64,000 bases of DNA from Tamarix chinensis (Eukaryota; Streptophyta; Magnoliopsida; Caryophyllales; Tamaricaceae). The stretch's first letter is position 1. The number at the start of each line of letters is the position of its first letter. The DNA is taken from contig CM060171.1 of assembly GCA_030549775.1 (NCBI GenBank), forward strand, positions 138,850,859 to 138,914,858. Reading direction: 5' to 3'. Below, piece by piece: positions 34,606 through 46,412 of this stretch. The position numbers were made by a program, and so were the translations under genes. Under the pieces are notes generated by a model, which ran no database searches, was not told the origin of the DNA, and worked only from the letters and a program-made list of their open reading frames with translations.

Positions 34606-37600
34606 ATGGTTATTCTTAGTTGGAATGTAAGAGGGATCAGAGTGATAGGAAAATTGTCTAGTTTGCGGTCTTTGATTGCTAAGGAAAAGCCTTGGGTGTG
34701 TGATTTGGTTGAAACTAAGCACCATGTGGTGCTAGACTCATGGAAGAATAAGGTGTGGGGATCTGGGGTGATCGAATGGAGAGACTCTGTGGCGTAAGGT
34801 AGGAGTGGAGGTTGATTATTGGGTGGAACACTCGGTTTTTTTGACTTGAGAATGTATAGAAGTGGTAGTAGGTGGATTTCGCTCAAAGGATGCTTTGGCA
34901 CAATTTATTTTGATTATGGGGTGCTATTAGTTTATGGGAACTTTGATTCAAGGGAGCGTAAGGCTCTTTAGGAGGAATATTGGAACGTGGGCCTGAATTG
35001 TAGTGGACCCCTAACTGTTATGGGGGATTTTAATGAAGTTAGATCACATGGTGAAAGGAAATGAGGGTGGGTGGATAATAGTAGTGTCAAGGAATTTAAT
35101 GATTGGATCGACAAGATGGGCCTTATCAATCTCAAGCCCTCAAATTTGAAGTTTACTTGGTACAAGGTGAGATTTGTGAGCCTTTTGGAAAGGTTTTTAG
35201 TTAACCCTAGTTAGTTGGCTGCTTTCCTGGATCTTGCTTGTGTAGGGTTAGGTATTTTCTTCTCGGATCATAACCCTATCCATCTCAGCTTTTTGAAATG
35301 CGAGAAGGGGCCGATTTCATTTAGAGCTTGGGATATATGGTTCTCGCATCCTCGGTTTCATGGTTTTGTGACTAAGTGTTGGTCTAGTTTGGAGGGGAAA
35401 CCGTGCCAAACAAAATTGAAAGAAATGAAGGGTTTGCTTAGGAAGTGGAACAAGGAGGTATCTAGGGATATTGATTTGAAGATCAAGTTGCTTGAGAACG
35501 AGATGAGTAAATGGATGGTTCAAATGATGGGGGTATTTGTGGTGAAGTGGAGTTTGCTAGGAGGGCGACATTGAAGAGTCGATTATGGAAATGGCATAAG
35601 AGGAAGGAAGCTTATTGGTTACAGGTGTCTAGGGTAAGAGGTTTTAAGGATAGGGGTAGGAACACTAAATTCTTTCACACTGTAGCTATTGTAAGAAGGA
35701 AGAAAGCAATCATCAGTAGGCTAGTGTAGGGAGGCAAGGAGATTACAGAGACGGCCGAGATTAAGGAGGGTATCATTTCGTACTTTAAGAGGCTGTATGA
35801 GAAGCAAGATCTCCCGGATATTGATATAAGCGAGGATGGGTTTTGTAAGATTTCAAGGGAGAAGAGCATGGAGCTTGATAGCATCCCACTTAGGGAGGAT
35901 GTTAAGAAGGCAGTCTGGTCATGTGATCCTTTGAAAGCTCCAGGGTATGATGGGTATCATATGGGATTTATTTGGAAGATGTGGGGTGTAATTGGGGAAG
36001 ATTTCTCAAAAGTCGTTCTATATTTTTTTCCTCTCTAACAGATTACCGCTACACTCAATACCACTTTGATTACTTTGATTCCCAAAGTGAATAAGGTGGA
36101 GGAGGTGAGTCAGTTTAGGCCCATTAGCTTAGTAGGGTGTATTTTTAAGGTGATTTAGAAGATTTTGGCTCAGAGATTGAAATAGGTGGTTGATGGTCTG
36201 GTAGATGATTCTCAATTAGCCTTCATTGAAGGAAGAAGCATTCTGGATGGGGCCTTGGTAGCAAATGAAATAGTGCAGTGGTCCAAGAAGAGGAAGGGCT
36301 TGAGAGGGGTTATGGTCAAATTGGATTTTTAGAAGCCATATGATAGTATCATATGGGAGTTTGTGGATAATATTTTGAGGATCATGGGCTTTGGTGGTAT
36401 ATTCAGGGGATGGATAAAGGAGTGTGTTTCAACAGCTAATATATTGGTTCTTGTTAACAGGTCCCCTTCCCCTCCTTTCAGTACGGGTAGGGGGCTTAGA
36501 TAAGGAGATCCTATTTCACCTTTCCTTTTTGTGCTAGCAATGGAGGCATTTAATCAGCTCATTAGAAGAGGCGTAGACAAGGGTTTGATTCATGGCTTAA
36601 AAGTGGGGAGTCGAATGTGTGAAGTTACTCATCTTCAATTTGCTGATGATACTATGATTTTCTATGGGGCGTCTATTGAGAATATTAGGAATTGGAAAAG
36701 ATTGCTGGACTATTTTTATTTTCTCTCAGGTCTAAGTGTTAATTTTGCTAAAACGAAGCTCATAAGACTTGGTGTGGACGAGCAGTTTTAGAAGGAGGCA
36801 ACAGATACCTTGAATTGTAAGATTAGGAAGCTCCCTACCACTTATCTTGGCCTTCCACTAGGGGCGAGTGCAGTAAACGGCCAAACTTGGAAACCAGTGG
36901 TCGATAAGGTGAAGCAGCGGCTAGGAGGATGAAAATAAAAAATCCTTTCATGAGTAGGAAGATTGGTTTTGATTAAGAGTGTTCTTAACACCCTCTCGAT
37001 GTATTATATGAGTCTTTTCAAAATTTCGAAAGGGGTGGTCAAGGAAATTATTAGTATTCAGAGGAATTTCTTCTGGAACAGTAGTGGGGATAGAAAGAAG
37101 CTACCTTTGGTCAAGTGGAGTGTGATTCAGAGACCTAAGTCATTAGGTGGCCTTGAGGTGGGGGACTTGATCATGAAGAATAATGCTTTATTATTCAAAT
37201 AGTAGTGGAGTTATTATATTGTTTATGGGGCTTCATGGAAGAAAATTATCTCTTCCCTTTACTCTAGGGATCACTTCAGGAGTCTTGAAAATCTGAATAT
37301 TAGGAGAGGGTGGACTTTGTGGATGGATATAGTCAAGATGGGAAGGATGAACCCTGTTCTAAAGTCGGGGTTGTCAGTTGTGCTTGGCAATGGGAGAAGT
37401 GTTAGATTCTGGCATAATGACTAGATGGGATCAAGAGCACTGAAAAGTTTATTCCCAAGACTCTTTACGGTGTTAAGACAACAGGAAGAGAAGATATCTG
37501 GTATGGGGAGATGGGACGGGAAATAATGGAATTGGAATCTGTGGTGGAGACTTCGTCTTTTTGGTTGGGAAATAGAAAAAGTGGATCAGTTGGAAGGCTT

Positions 37601-38248
37601 TATCAAGAAATTTTCCTTTAGTAAGGATAAGGAGAACACAATCGGATGGAATTTCAAGGATAGTGGAATTTTCTCTGTAAGGTCCTTTTTTCAAACTTCT
37701 TATCAGAGTATTTTCTAGGACGGGTCTTGAAGTAATATTATCCACATGATTTGGAGTGGAATAGCCCCTCTGAGGGTTGAGCTTATTTCCTAGCTTGCGA
37801 TTCAGCAAAAGGCTCAACACAAGAGACATACTAGCTAGGCTTCAAATCGTGGCTCTAAGGGAGGTAGGGCATCCTTTCTGCAAGGTGGAACAAGAATTGG
37901 TAAACCATGTGTTTCTTCATTGCACCGTGACGGGGATGATTTGGTATGAGATTTGCAATTGGCTGGGATACACATGGGTGATGTCAAGATATATTGAGGA
38001 GCATGTTGTTGCTTGATTAGGAGTTATAAGAAAATGTATGAAGGGGAAATATAGCAAGCAACCTTTTTTATGATTATAGAAACTATATGGGAATTCAGGA
38101 ACAAGGTCATGTTTGACAATCACCAAGTTTGCAGTAGTTGGATGATTATCCTCAGTAAATCAAGAGTAGGTTTTTGGATTAAGTATAGTAGGAGAGAGTT
38201 TCTCTATAGAATTGAGGAAGTGGTTCACAATGTTCATGTTTTCTTGTG
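34606..38248 (+). pseudogene. LINE 3 ORF2: endonuclease, reverse transcriptase, zf-RVT
   Basis: All ORF2 domains are present in order. APE endonuclease: VILSWNVRGIR (34606), MGDFNEV (35020) and FFSDHNPIHLSF (35260). RT: FRPISLVGC (36115), LDF-stop-KPYDS (36330), GLR-stop-GDPISPFLFVLAM (36495) and FADDTMIF (36641). Post-RT: LGLPLGAS (36850) and IISIQRNFFWNS (37050). zf-RVT: C..C..H motif at 37880-37925. The C-terminal tail runs to a stop near 38248. Nonsense codons interrupt it; most are at expected Gln, Arg or Trp codons. In an intact LINE this protein nicks the target and copies the RNA at the nick. Confidence 0.85.
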
Positions 38249-38249
38249 A

Positions 38250-39401
38250 ATCGAAGACTCCTTGAGGGTCCTGTTTGTAGACCTTCAGTTGGTATTCTTT
38301 ATAATACTTATAAAAAAATTTGCTAAAGTAATACACAAATTTTATAATTGTTCGATCCACATCCACCTCTTTCCCTTTGAATTTGACATCATTGTGCAAG
38401 TTCCATATGGCCCAGAGTATGGTGCACCCCCACCTAGCTACCACTTTTAGTTTATGGTCCATAAACCATCTTCTGAAGAGTTCTTCCATTGTTATTTCCT
38501 ATGGGATTGTCACATCAATTCGGCAACTAAACCAGACACATTTTGATACCTTACATTGGGGAAATAAATGTGTTCACGTCTCTTCATGTAGACCATATGA
38601 CGTGCATAAGTCCTCCACATTTTGAATTCATCGGTGGATATTAGATTGAGTTCCTATCGCCTCTGATAGAACTTGTCATTAGAATAGGAGTACTCTAGAA
38701 GCACGCTCGTTGAGTTTCAAAAATTTATCTGTGGGAAGCTAATATGTCTAGTGCTCGTACTGACATTGCAACATAATGACATGTTGAGGGGTAGAGTTTG
38801 GTAAATGAATTTAGTGTTGAAGGTTCCTTGAGGGCATGGGCACCATATTAAGCGATCTACCGGGGGCTGTCTAGTTCATTGAATTAGGTCTTAAGTATGA
38901 GGTGGGCTTCAAAGGTTGGGAAGAGGTGTTAAATAAGGGGGATGTTCCATCTTTTTGGGATTTGGTAGTAATAGATCCATAACTACTTTAACATTCGGTT
39001 AACTGAATTCTCCCTAACTTAGCTAAAATATAGGTAAAGTAGAAATCCAGGGATCATGCAAAATATTGACCGAGCATCCATCATTTATTTTCCAATAGGT
39101 ATGTGGCCTAATATCCTCTCTCATTGTGAGTAGTGAACATCATATGGCTAAAACTCTTGGCTTCCTCCTAATATTCATATTTTTCTTTTAAGAGTTGCAC
39201 CCATATGTGCCCTAGGTTTGTCAAAAACCTATATAGCAACTTTATTACCATGTCCTTATTCATGAGGTCAAGTTAGCAAGTCCACCATTTTGGTTTTTTT
39301 GTGAAAATTTTAATCTATGAGACAAAGTAGATGTGTTTCCTCGCATCTAATTTTTTCCATCAAAAATCTCAATGGTTTTTAGTAAGTTGGGCAATGATTC
39401 C
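38250..39401 (-). pseudogene. LINE 2 ORF2, C-terminal part
   Basis: The minus-strand frame 38489-38160 gives RRWFMDHKL and WGCTILWAIWNLHNDVKFKG, the LINE zf-RVT tail. From 39401 leftwards, IAQLTKNH.DFLMEK and LGHIWVQLLKEKYEY are the post-RT segment. LINE 2 and LINE 3 thus meet tail to tail at about 38250. Its right end is the insertion site of E4. Confidence 0.7.
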
Positions 39402-41789
39402 TGTAATACCCAAAAAAATTTAAAACCCATAATTTAATAAATAACCTTTATTTGAAATAAATTAACTTTTAAATTTATTTAATTTACTTATTTTGTGGAT
39501 TTTTGAGTATATAAAAATGGATAAGAATATTTAATAAATTAAAATAAATATTTTTTTTTATTTTATCATACTCATTTTATTTAAATAATTTTCCAAACCA
39601 ATATTTTTCTAAAATTAATCTTTTTAAACAAATATATTAAATTATAATCAATTTAATTATTAAATTAATTTATCTATCAAAAATATTAAATTCTATTATT
39701 CCAAAAATTATTTTATTTTATTCCTCCCCATTTTCCATTTTCCTTTTTTCTTTCTCCGTTTTTCTTCTTTTTCTTCTTTTCCTCCTTATTCCCTTTTTTC
39801 CCTTCGAGTCGTCGGCCTGCTTTCCCTATCCTCCTCCCTACGCTAGGCCGCTGGCCCATCTCCTCTCCCTTCCTTTTCCCTCTCCCGCGTGACTAGCCTT
39901 GGCCCAGCCTTCCCCCTTCTTTTCTTTTCTTTTTTCCCCCCGACTAGGCCAACTTAGCTTTTCCTTTCCTCCCCTCTCCCTCGTGCGTGGGCCAGCCCGA
40001 TCCTCTTTCTCCTTCCCGCCTGGCCGGCCTGCCTTCTTTCCTTTCATCTTCTTCTTCTTCTTTCCTCCTTCCCTGACCGTCGACCTCACCATGTCTACCC
40101 CTCTTGCAGCTCCTCCCTGCCCCCTACCTCCCCCTGCAACCCTGCTCTCTCTCCCTCTCTCTACCCTATCCCTTTCATTCCATTTTCAAACCAAACATGA
40201 CCTGCAACCCCTCTCCCGTATGCCTTCCTTTTCCCCTTCTTTTCCTCTTCTCCCTGCCATCGCAAGCTATGTACCTGCCACCCCTACACCTCCACCTAAC
40301 CCACCCATGCTTGCATCCCCTCCCTCTCATTTTCTCCTTCTTTTTTGCTTCATTTCCTTCCTACTCGAGCCACACTTCTCCTTGTAGACCTTCCATTTTT
40401 TCTCTATTATTCTCCTCCTCTCCTCCTCCCCTATTTTCCCTTTGTTGCCGCCAACCACCGCTACCACTGCCCAAACAACCACCTACACCACCTCCCTGCC
40501 ACCCCTACTACCTCCTTGCATCACCAAGTCACCCCCACATGCCACCTACATCCACCCTCCTTCTTTTTCTTTTTCTTCCCCCTTCTCGGCTTCCACCCTG
40601 CACCACCACCATCTGCCGCCTATCTGCCTCTTACGCTGCCTCCAAAGCCACCAATCTACTTCCCAACACCTCCTCTACCACCCCAAATCCTCCTTTTGGC
40701 CGAAAATTCCCCAGCAACCCCTCCTTTCTCTCCTTCTTTTCCCTTCCTTCTTCTCCTCCGCGCAACCTTCAACCCACTTTTCCCAGCCTGTAGTCGCCGC
40801 CTCTGCCCCTGGGTCCCCGATCATCCACCCCGACCACCACCTACACCTCCACTCCATCCCTGCACCCAGCCTCCACCTTAACTCCCCTCCACCAACTCTC
40901 CACCTCACCCCCAAAACTCCAACCCGAACCAACTCCTTCCATTTTCCCAACTCCCTCGTCAACCCCCTTTCTCCCTTATATTGTGCATGCAACTCACGTT
41001 TCTCATGCAACGTGAGCCTTGCCTTATTTTTAGCCTAAATTTAGTTAATTTCAAGGTATAAAAATAGTTGGTATTAGTATATATTAATTAAGCTTTTGAT
41101 ATAAAAAAAATTATTCTTTTGATTTTCTACTTCTATTATGCTAATTTTTGATATTATTTTTAGGGATTGATTTTTACTAATCAAAGCTTGAATCTTTAAT
41201 CAGGTTACCGATAAGGCCTAATTTTTGCTGAAAATAAGGTAATCATCATACCCTACTAAAACATATGGATATATGTATGCTAGCACATTAGGATTTTTAA
41301 TATATTATATGCATGATATATGTTGTTAAATATAAGGTGTTTAGTGGCATATGTTGGTTGATGAAAAGAAAAGCATGATAGTTTACATGCTATGTGTAGA
41401 AATAATGCTTGAAAGAAGGAGCCTTGTTATTAATGATAATGTCAAATGCATATGTATGATATGTTATGCTAATATGGCCATTTGTTGCATAAATATTATT
41501 ATTATTGGCCATAGGGTTATTTTAGTAAATTCTCATGTGTGAAAGCATGGACTAAATAAGTATGTGCGGTAGGTGCTAATATGTGTTAATGTTAAATAAT
41601 AATAGTTGATGGAGTGAGATGATGTGTATGGAGCATGTATACCATTATTTTATGTAGTGAGGGTATTTTAGTAAAATGTGTATAATAAGGGAAAATGGTA
41701 TTTAATATGAGTAAAGAAGGTAAAATGGTAGATAGATAAGTAAGGATGACATTTAGTAAGTTTTCATGGAAAGAGGGGATACCATATTA

Positions 41790-42600
41790 ATTTAATAAAG
41801 AAGATGGGTATTTGGGTGATTTGGTATAAAGGAAAGGGTAATATGATAATTTTGTAGAGTAAAGGGGTAAAATGGTAATTTGGTATAAATGAAGGGTAAT
41901 TTGGTAATTATGTAAAGTAAAAGGGTAAAATGGTAATTTGGTATAAAGGAAGGGTATTTTGGTAATTCTGTAAAGCAAAAGGGTAAAATGGTAATTTGGT
42001 ATGAAGGAAGGGTATTTTGGTAATTATGTAAAGCAAAAGGATAAAATGATAATTTGGTATGAAGGAAGGGTATTTTAGTAATTATGTAAAGTAAAAAGGT
42101 AAAATGATGATTTGGTATAAAGGAAAGGATATTATGGTAATTTTGTAAAGTAAAGTGGTAAAATGATAATTTAATAAAGGATAAGGGCATTTTAGTAATT
42201 TGATATAAAAGAAAAGGGTATTATGGTAATTTTGTAAAGTAAAGGGGTAAAATGCTAATTTAATAAAGGAGAAAGGGTATTTTAGTAAATTGGCATAGAG
42301 AAAGGGTAAATTAGTAATTTGGTAAGTAAAAGGGGGTAAAATGGTAATTATAATAATGAAGAAGGGCAATTTGGTAATATAGCCAACCAAAAGGGCGATT
42401 TGGTAAATTTAATAAGTATGGAGGATAATTTGGCAATATAACACATAAAAGGGGCATTTTAGTAATTATGCACATGGAGGGTAATATAGTAAATTGGCAA
42501 ATGAAGAGGGGTGACTTGGTAGTTTTGCAGACAAGGAGTATTTTAGTAATTATATAAAGATGATAAGGGTAAATCAGTAACTTGGTTTAACATGTCAAAG
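41790..42600 (+). repeat. ~58-bp minisatellite in E4
   Basis: About a dozen imperfect copies of a unit built from GGTAATTTGGTATAAAGGAA, GGGTATTTTGGTAATT and AAAGTAAAAGGGTAAAAT. Half-units of GGTAATTTNGTAAA suggest it grew from a shorter repeat. The minus-strand Tyr/Phe/Leu-rich frames here are artefacts. Confidence 0.85.
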
Positions 42601-42989
42601 GATTAAATGAGTTTCATAATAAGACACAAGTAACATTGAATAATAAGATAAGGGTATTCGATAAGTTAGTGAATATCACAAGAACATGGCATAACCTCAG
42701 GTTGGATGGGTAATTAAGGGGGTGATATAGTATTTAGCTCATAATTATGCAAGAGGTGCTTGGTTTGTAATTATGCATGGAAATGTGTATTAAATATGTT
42801 TGAAGTATGTGTTAGGGTTTTGTATATGCCATGATCCTTGATATGGAATGCTTGATTCTATGGCTAGTATATCTTTGTGTCTCTAGATTCGTGACCGTTC
42901 TCCTTCCCTCGAATTAAATAAATGGACTCGTTGAATAAGACATGAATAAAGTACTAATTACGTAAAGTGAAAGAGTATGGAGTCGGGCC

Positions 42990-43275
42990 CAGACCGGTCC
43001 ACCAGCAAATAATAGTGGTCAGGTACGTGTTGCCTTGTATGTTTTCGATCCATCGACTATAATAGTGAGGGATCCCAAGCTCAATAAACCAAACGTTGGA
43101 CACTTATAAATTATGGGAAGACACTAATCACTTATAGTGGAACACCATGTGAGTTGGGGCCAAACCAATCCACCGACGAATAATAGTGGCCAGGTGCAGG
43201 GAGCCTTGGAAACCGATCCACCGGTAACTAATAGTGGTCAGGTGCGTGTTGCCCTGTGTGTTTCCAATCCACCAA
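42990..43275 (+). repeat. CCACCGG..AATAGTGG repeats in E4
   Basis: Five cores of CCACCRRY..ATAATAGTGG type, with a GACACTAATCACTTATAGTGG spacer at about 43123-43143 (also in E2 and, reversed, E1), followed by GGAACACCATG as in E2. Confidence 0.8.
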
Positions 43276-43880
43276 TTATAATAGTGGGGTTTCCGAACTT
43301 ATATGGATATAATTCGAGAAATGATGATTGAATAATGATTAATTAATGGCTTAAGGCCCAAAAGTATTGATTTCATGTTATGATCTATTGATATGACATG
43401 AGTTTGGCTTCAGTGCTTGTCCCTACTTGGGTATGTGATGGACTTGTTAAGTACGTGGATGTTATGTTATATATTACTTGTCTTATGTGTGGTGTTGAAT
43501 GGCGTATTAGTCCATATGTTATCATTTTATATTATTTATGCATGATGTATTGCATGCGGGCCTACTTTTCAATTTGGTTTAAAAGGGTTACTCAGCACCA
43601 TAGTAATGAAGGGTTCCATTCATGACCCCCTGCCTATTCAATGGGTAGTGTTCCTTGCAGGTCCATTGCAGGTGTTATTCAAAAGGGAACTGGGTACGAG
43701 CATAAGGATTATCCGAGGGAACTTTTAGGGTTTATCTTCCATCTTTTAATTCCTTGGTAACTGATTTTACTTTTGTAACCACTAAGTGTGGGCTTACATC
43801 TTATGTAACGAATTCAGTACGCTATTCTATTTTAAATTTAATTTGTATAAATCATTTTCTATTTTAAATTTCTTTTTAAC

Positions 43881-43929
43881 CTTAGTACTTGGTACTGGAA
43901 CGGTAGGAGGAAATCGGTCTGGTACTAAG
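43881..43929 (+). other. Terminal hairpin near the 3' end of E4
   Basis: CTTAGTAC (43881-43888) pairs with GTACTAAG (43922-43929), about 100 bp from the element end, at the same place as the 9-bp stem of E2. Confidence 0.55.
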
Positions 43930-44030
43930 TGTGGTGGTAGTATCCTCGAATTTCACAGTTTTTGCTTTTTGCTTTCGCTAAATCTTAAATAAAACGAAAT
44001 TTTTAAATAGTAAATTTTGGGGGTATTACA

Positions 44031-44084
44031 ATTCCATTGGGAAGGAAGTATGTGGACATGTAGTAAACTAGAAAAGAAGTAAAG
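44031..44084 (-). pseudogene. LINE 2 fragment between E4 and E5
   Basis: The 54 bases read, on the minus strand, FTSFLVYYMSTYFLPNGI and continue in frame with IAQLTKNH on the far side of E4. This proves that E4 and E5 inserted separately into one LINE, 54 bp apart. Confidence 0.7.
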
Positions 44085-44742
44085 TGTAATACTCTAAAAT
44101 TTTGCTTAGCCTAATCTCGTATCATTAATACGCTAATTTGATTCTAATCTCGAGAAAATCGTACTATTAGCCTTAACCAAATTTCTTAATCCCAAAACCT
44201 TAACTGAATCATAAATCTTTGACTCGGATAAAAAATTTTTTGTAACCCAATATCAAATCCGTTGAAATTTACCACTAATCCTATCTATTTTAGCTAATCC
44301 AAAATCATCTAAGCTAATCCCCAACTTTTTCTCTTTTTCCTTTCTTTCTCCTTTTCTTTTCTTTTTCTTCTCCTTTCTCCCATCAGCTTTGCCATAAAGC
44401 TTGACTTTGTTTTTTGCAACTTGCAACTTGCCTTGCTTCCTGCATGTGTGCTACTCCTCCCACTTGCACAATCTCCCATTACATCTACTACAGCCACCAT
44501 CATCCATCACCCTCCTCTTCTTCATGAGATGTCGATCTACACACCACCCATCCCCTGCCATTTCTTTTCTTTCTCAGGAAACAAACACTCACCCCATCAC
44601 CATCACCAGCCTGCACCACCTATAATCTTCCCAACACTCAACCATCATCTCCACTACCATCCCTCATGCCCACTTGCCACCCCCGCCTCGTCGGTAGCAC
44701 ACCTTTCCCCTTGTTTTCTTTCACCGTTGGCACCCTATACAT

Positions 44743-44751
<9 letters not shown>

Positions 44752-44780
<29 letters not shown>
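44752..44780 (+). repeat. (AC)n microsatellite
   Basis: TACATACA repeats followed by about 12 AC units, inside the pyrimidine-rich leader of E5. Confidence 0.9.
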
Positions 44781-46184
44781 TTCACTCTCCTTCCTCCCTC
44801 TTTGGTTTGTGCCATTTCTTTCCCACACTCTGTCCAAAACAGCCTACATGAGCTCCCTTTCCTTTGTTCTTGTTCTTTCCTTCTTTTATTCTTCTTGTCA
44901 TGCGATCGTGCCCTGTTTTGCATGAATGAGCCACCATTTCCACCACCATCACCACTATGTGCCACCACGCACCACCCAACACCAGTGGACTGACCGCCCA
45001 GGGTCGCCCCATCCTTTCCCATCACCGTCACTAGCCTTCACCGTCGACCATAGCCATGCACGATTCTAACTCTAAACCTGGGTGTGCACTGCTTATAGCA
45101 CACCTGTGCAGCTGCCCATTTTGGTTGTGTACCCTTATTTTCACCCCCAAACATTATCCAAATATCACCAAATTTTCACCATAGTTCCAACATACATTCC
45201 ACCGCACATCCACACAACTCAAACTTCCATTTGACTCCATTTATTTATATTATATCCTCTTTACCTTAATTTCTCCCTCGGTTATACTCTTCGAGTCTAA
45301 CCATGTATTATGCTATTTTTCGTAGGTGGTATTCTGGTGATCTCAAATGAGGAGGTCTAGAATTTATGTGCTTAGAGCCTAGTGTCCTAGTTGGTAAGGA
45401 TACTAATTGATGTTTTAAGGTTTTTATATTATTTGCTTGTATGGTTATGTGAATTTTCATGACATTGTTGCTATATGATTTAATGTATGTTGTTGATGAT
45501 ATATTATTATATAGAATATATGTTTGAAAGAAAGTGATAATGGATAAAAGGTATAGATATGATTTTGTTATGAGAATGTCATATTTGTGGGAAATATATT
45601 GTATGGCATGAAATATAGGCCAAATAATCCATGATAGGTGGAATATGCATATTTAAGAAGTATGATGATAAATGGTAGATTTAGGAAAAATTGTGATTGT
45701 GGAAGGTGCGAGATTGTATAAAATAAGAGTTGTTGGTTATCCTTAGATGCATTTTGGTCATTTTGGGATAATAAGAAAATTTTGGTTATTTTATGTGTTA
45801 GGTGGATTAAAGTATGGTAATGATATCTTGAGAAGTGTTTGGAAGTATTATTATTTACCTTAGATTCTTCAAAATGAAATAATGATCTAATTAGGACATA
45901 GTGAACTAAAGTGATAATCTTAACATTTTATATATATAACCCTAGAGTTAATCCAAAATTATGGATAAGTTGCTAATGGTTGGCATTATGGAAATATATA
46001 TTAAATGTGGTGTTCCCGTGAGTCTTATGGAAGGATTTTATGACTACCTATGAAATCAGGGTTTCGGTAATTTTATAATTAGTAATTTGGACAAGATTAT
46101 TAATGTAATACCCCAAATTGAGCGAAGTGTTATAAAGATTGATTTGGCTACTTATATCAACATGGTATACCATCCTTTTGGTGA

Positions 46185-46260
46185 TTCCATCCTAAAGAAC
46201 TTCACACTTAAGGGTGCTGGTCGTGGAGTAATTTTAGGATGGGTAACCCTCCTGGGAAGT
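46185..46260 (+). other. 5S-rRNA-like block in Cassandra LTR1
   Basis: AAGAACTTCACACTTAAGGG, TTAGGATGGGTAACC and CTCCTGGGAAGT align with the second half of plant 5S rRNA (box A, intermediate element and box C of its internal promoter). Equivalent blocks lie at 46629-46701 (LTR2, with AGTTAAGCGTG and ATGGGTGACC), 46950-47026 (LTR3) and 50014-50090. It is not a 5S gene: the first half is missing and indels are present. Confidence 0.85.
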
Positions 46261-46400
46261 TTCAGAAAATTTTCAGGAAGTGCGTGAGTGAGGAAAAAGT
46301 GCGCTGAAATGACTCGTGTTGATCTGTGAGGCCAGTCGATCAATCTGAAAGTGCTCCAAGGTTTCCCCCGTGTGGTTGTATCTACTCGGGGTGTTACAAA

Positions 46401-46412
46401 TGGTATCAAAGC
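46401..46412 (+). other. Cassandra primer-binding site (initiator tRNA-Met)
   Basis: TGGTATCAAAGC lies two bases after the LTR. It differs at one position from the TGGTATCAGAGC complement of plant initiator tRNA-Met, the primer known for Cassandra. Confidence 0.85.

Larger units (their letters stand above)
39402..44030 (+). mobile_element. E4: giant LTR-like element (4.6 kb), plus orientation
   Basis: It begins TGTAATACCCAAAAAAATTT and ends AAATTTTGGGGGTATTACA, with perfect 5-bp duplications ATTCC (39397-39401, 44031-44035). The order is AT-rich start, pyrimidine-rich leader (39720-41000), GGTAATTTGGTA minisatellite, CCACCGG-type repeats (42990-43275), then hairpin and terminal box. The last 150 bp are clearly homologous to E2 (CTTAGTAC ... 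TGGTACTAAGTGTGG). The Pro/Ser/Leu-rich frames at 39899-41038 are C/T-rich leader read as protein; three frames stay open at once, which real genes do not do. Interpreted as a solo LTR. Confidence 0.7.

Noticed and set aside
39838..41038. Pro/Ser/Leu-rich frames (up to 229 codons), like extensins
   Set aside because: Three plus frames and one minus frame are open together in the C/T-rich leader of E4; no signal peptide or SPPPP periodicity.
43398..43625. Small membrane-protein-like frame in E4
   Set aside because: Inside a repeat element, no homology seen, and no related frame in E2 or E5 at the same place.
44309..45031. His/Ser/Pro-rich frames near the CA microsatellite
   Set aside because: C/T-rich leader of E5 plus a microsatellite; overlapping open frames on both strands.
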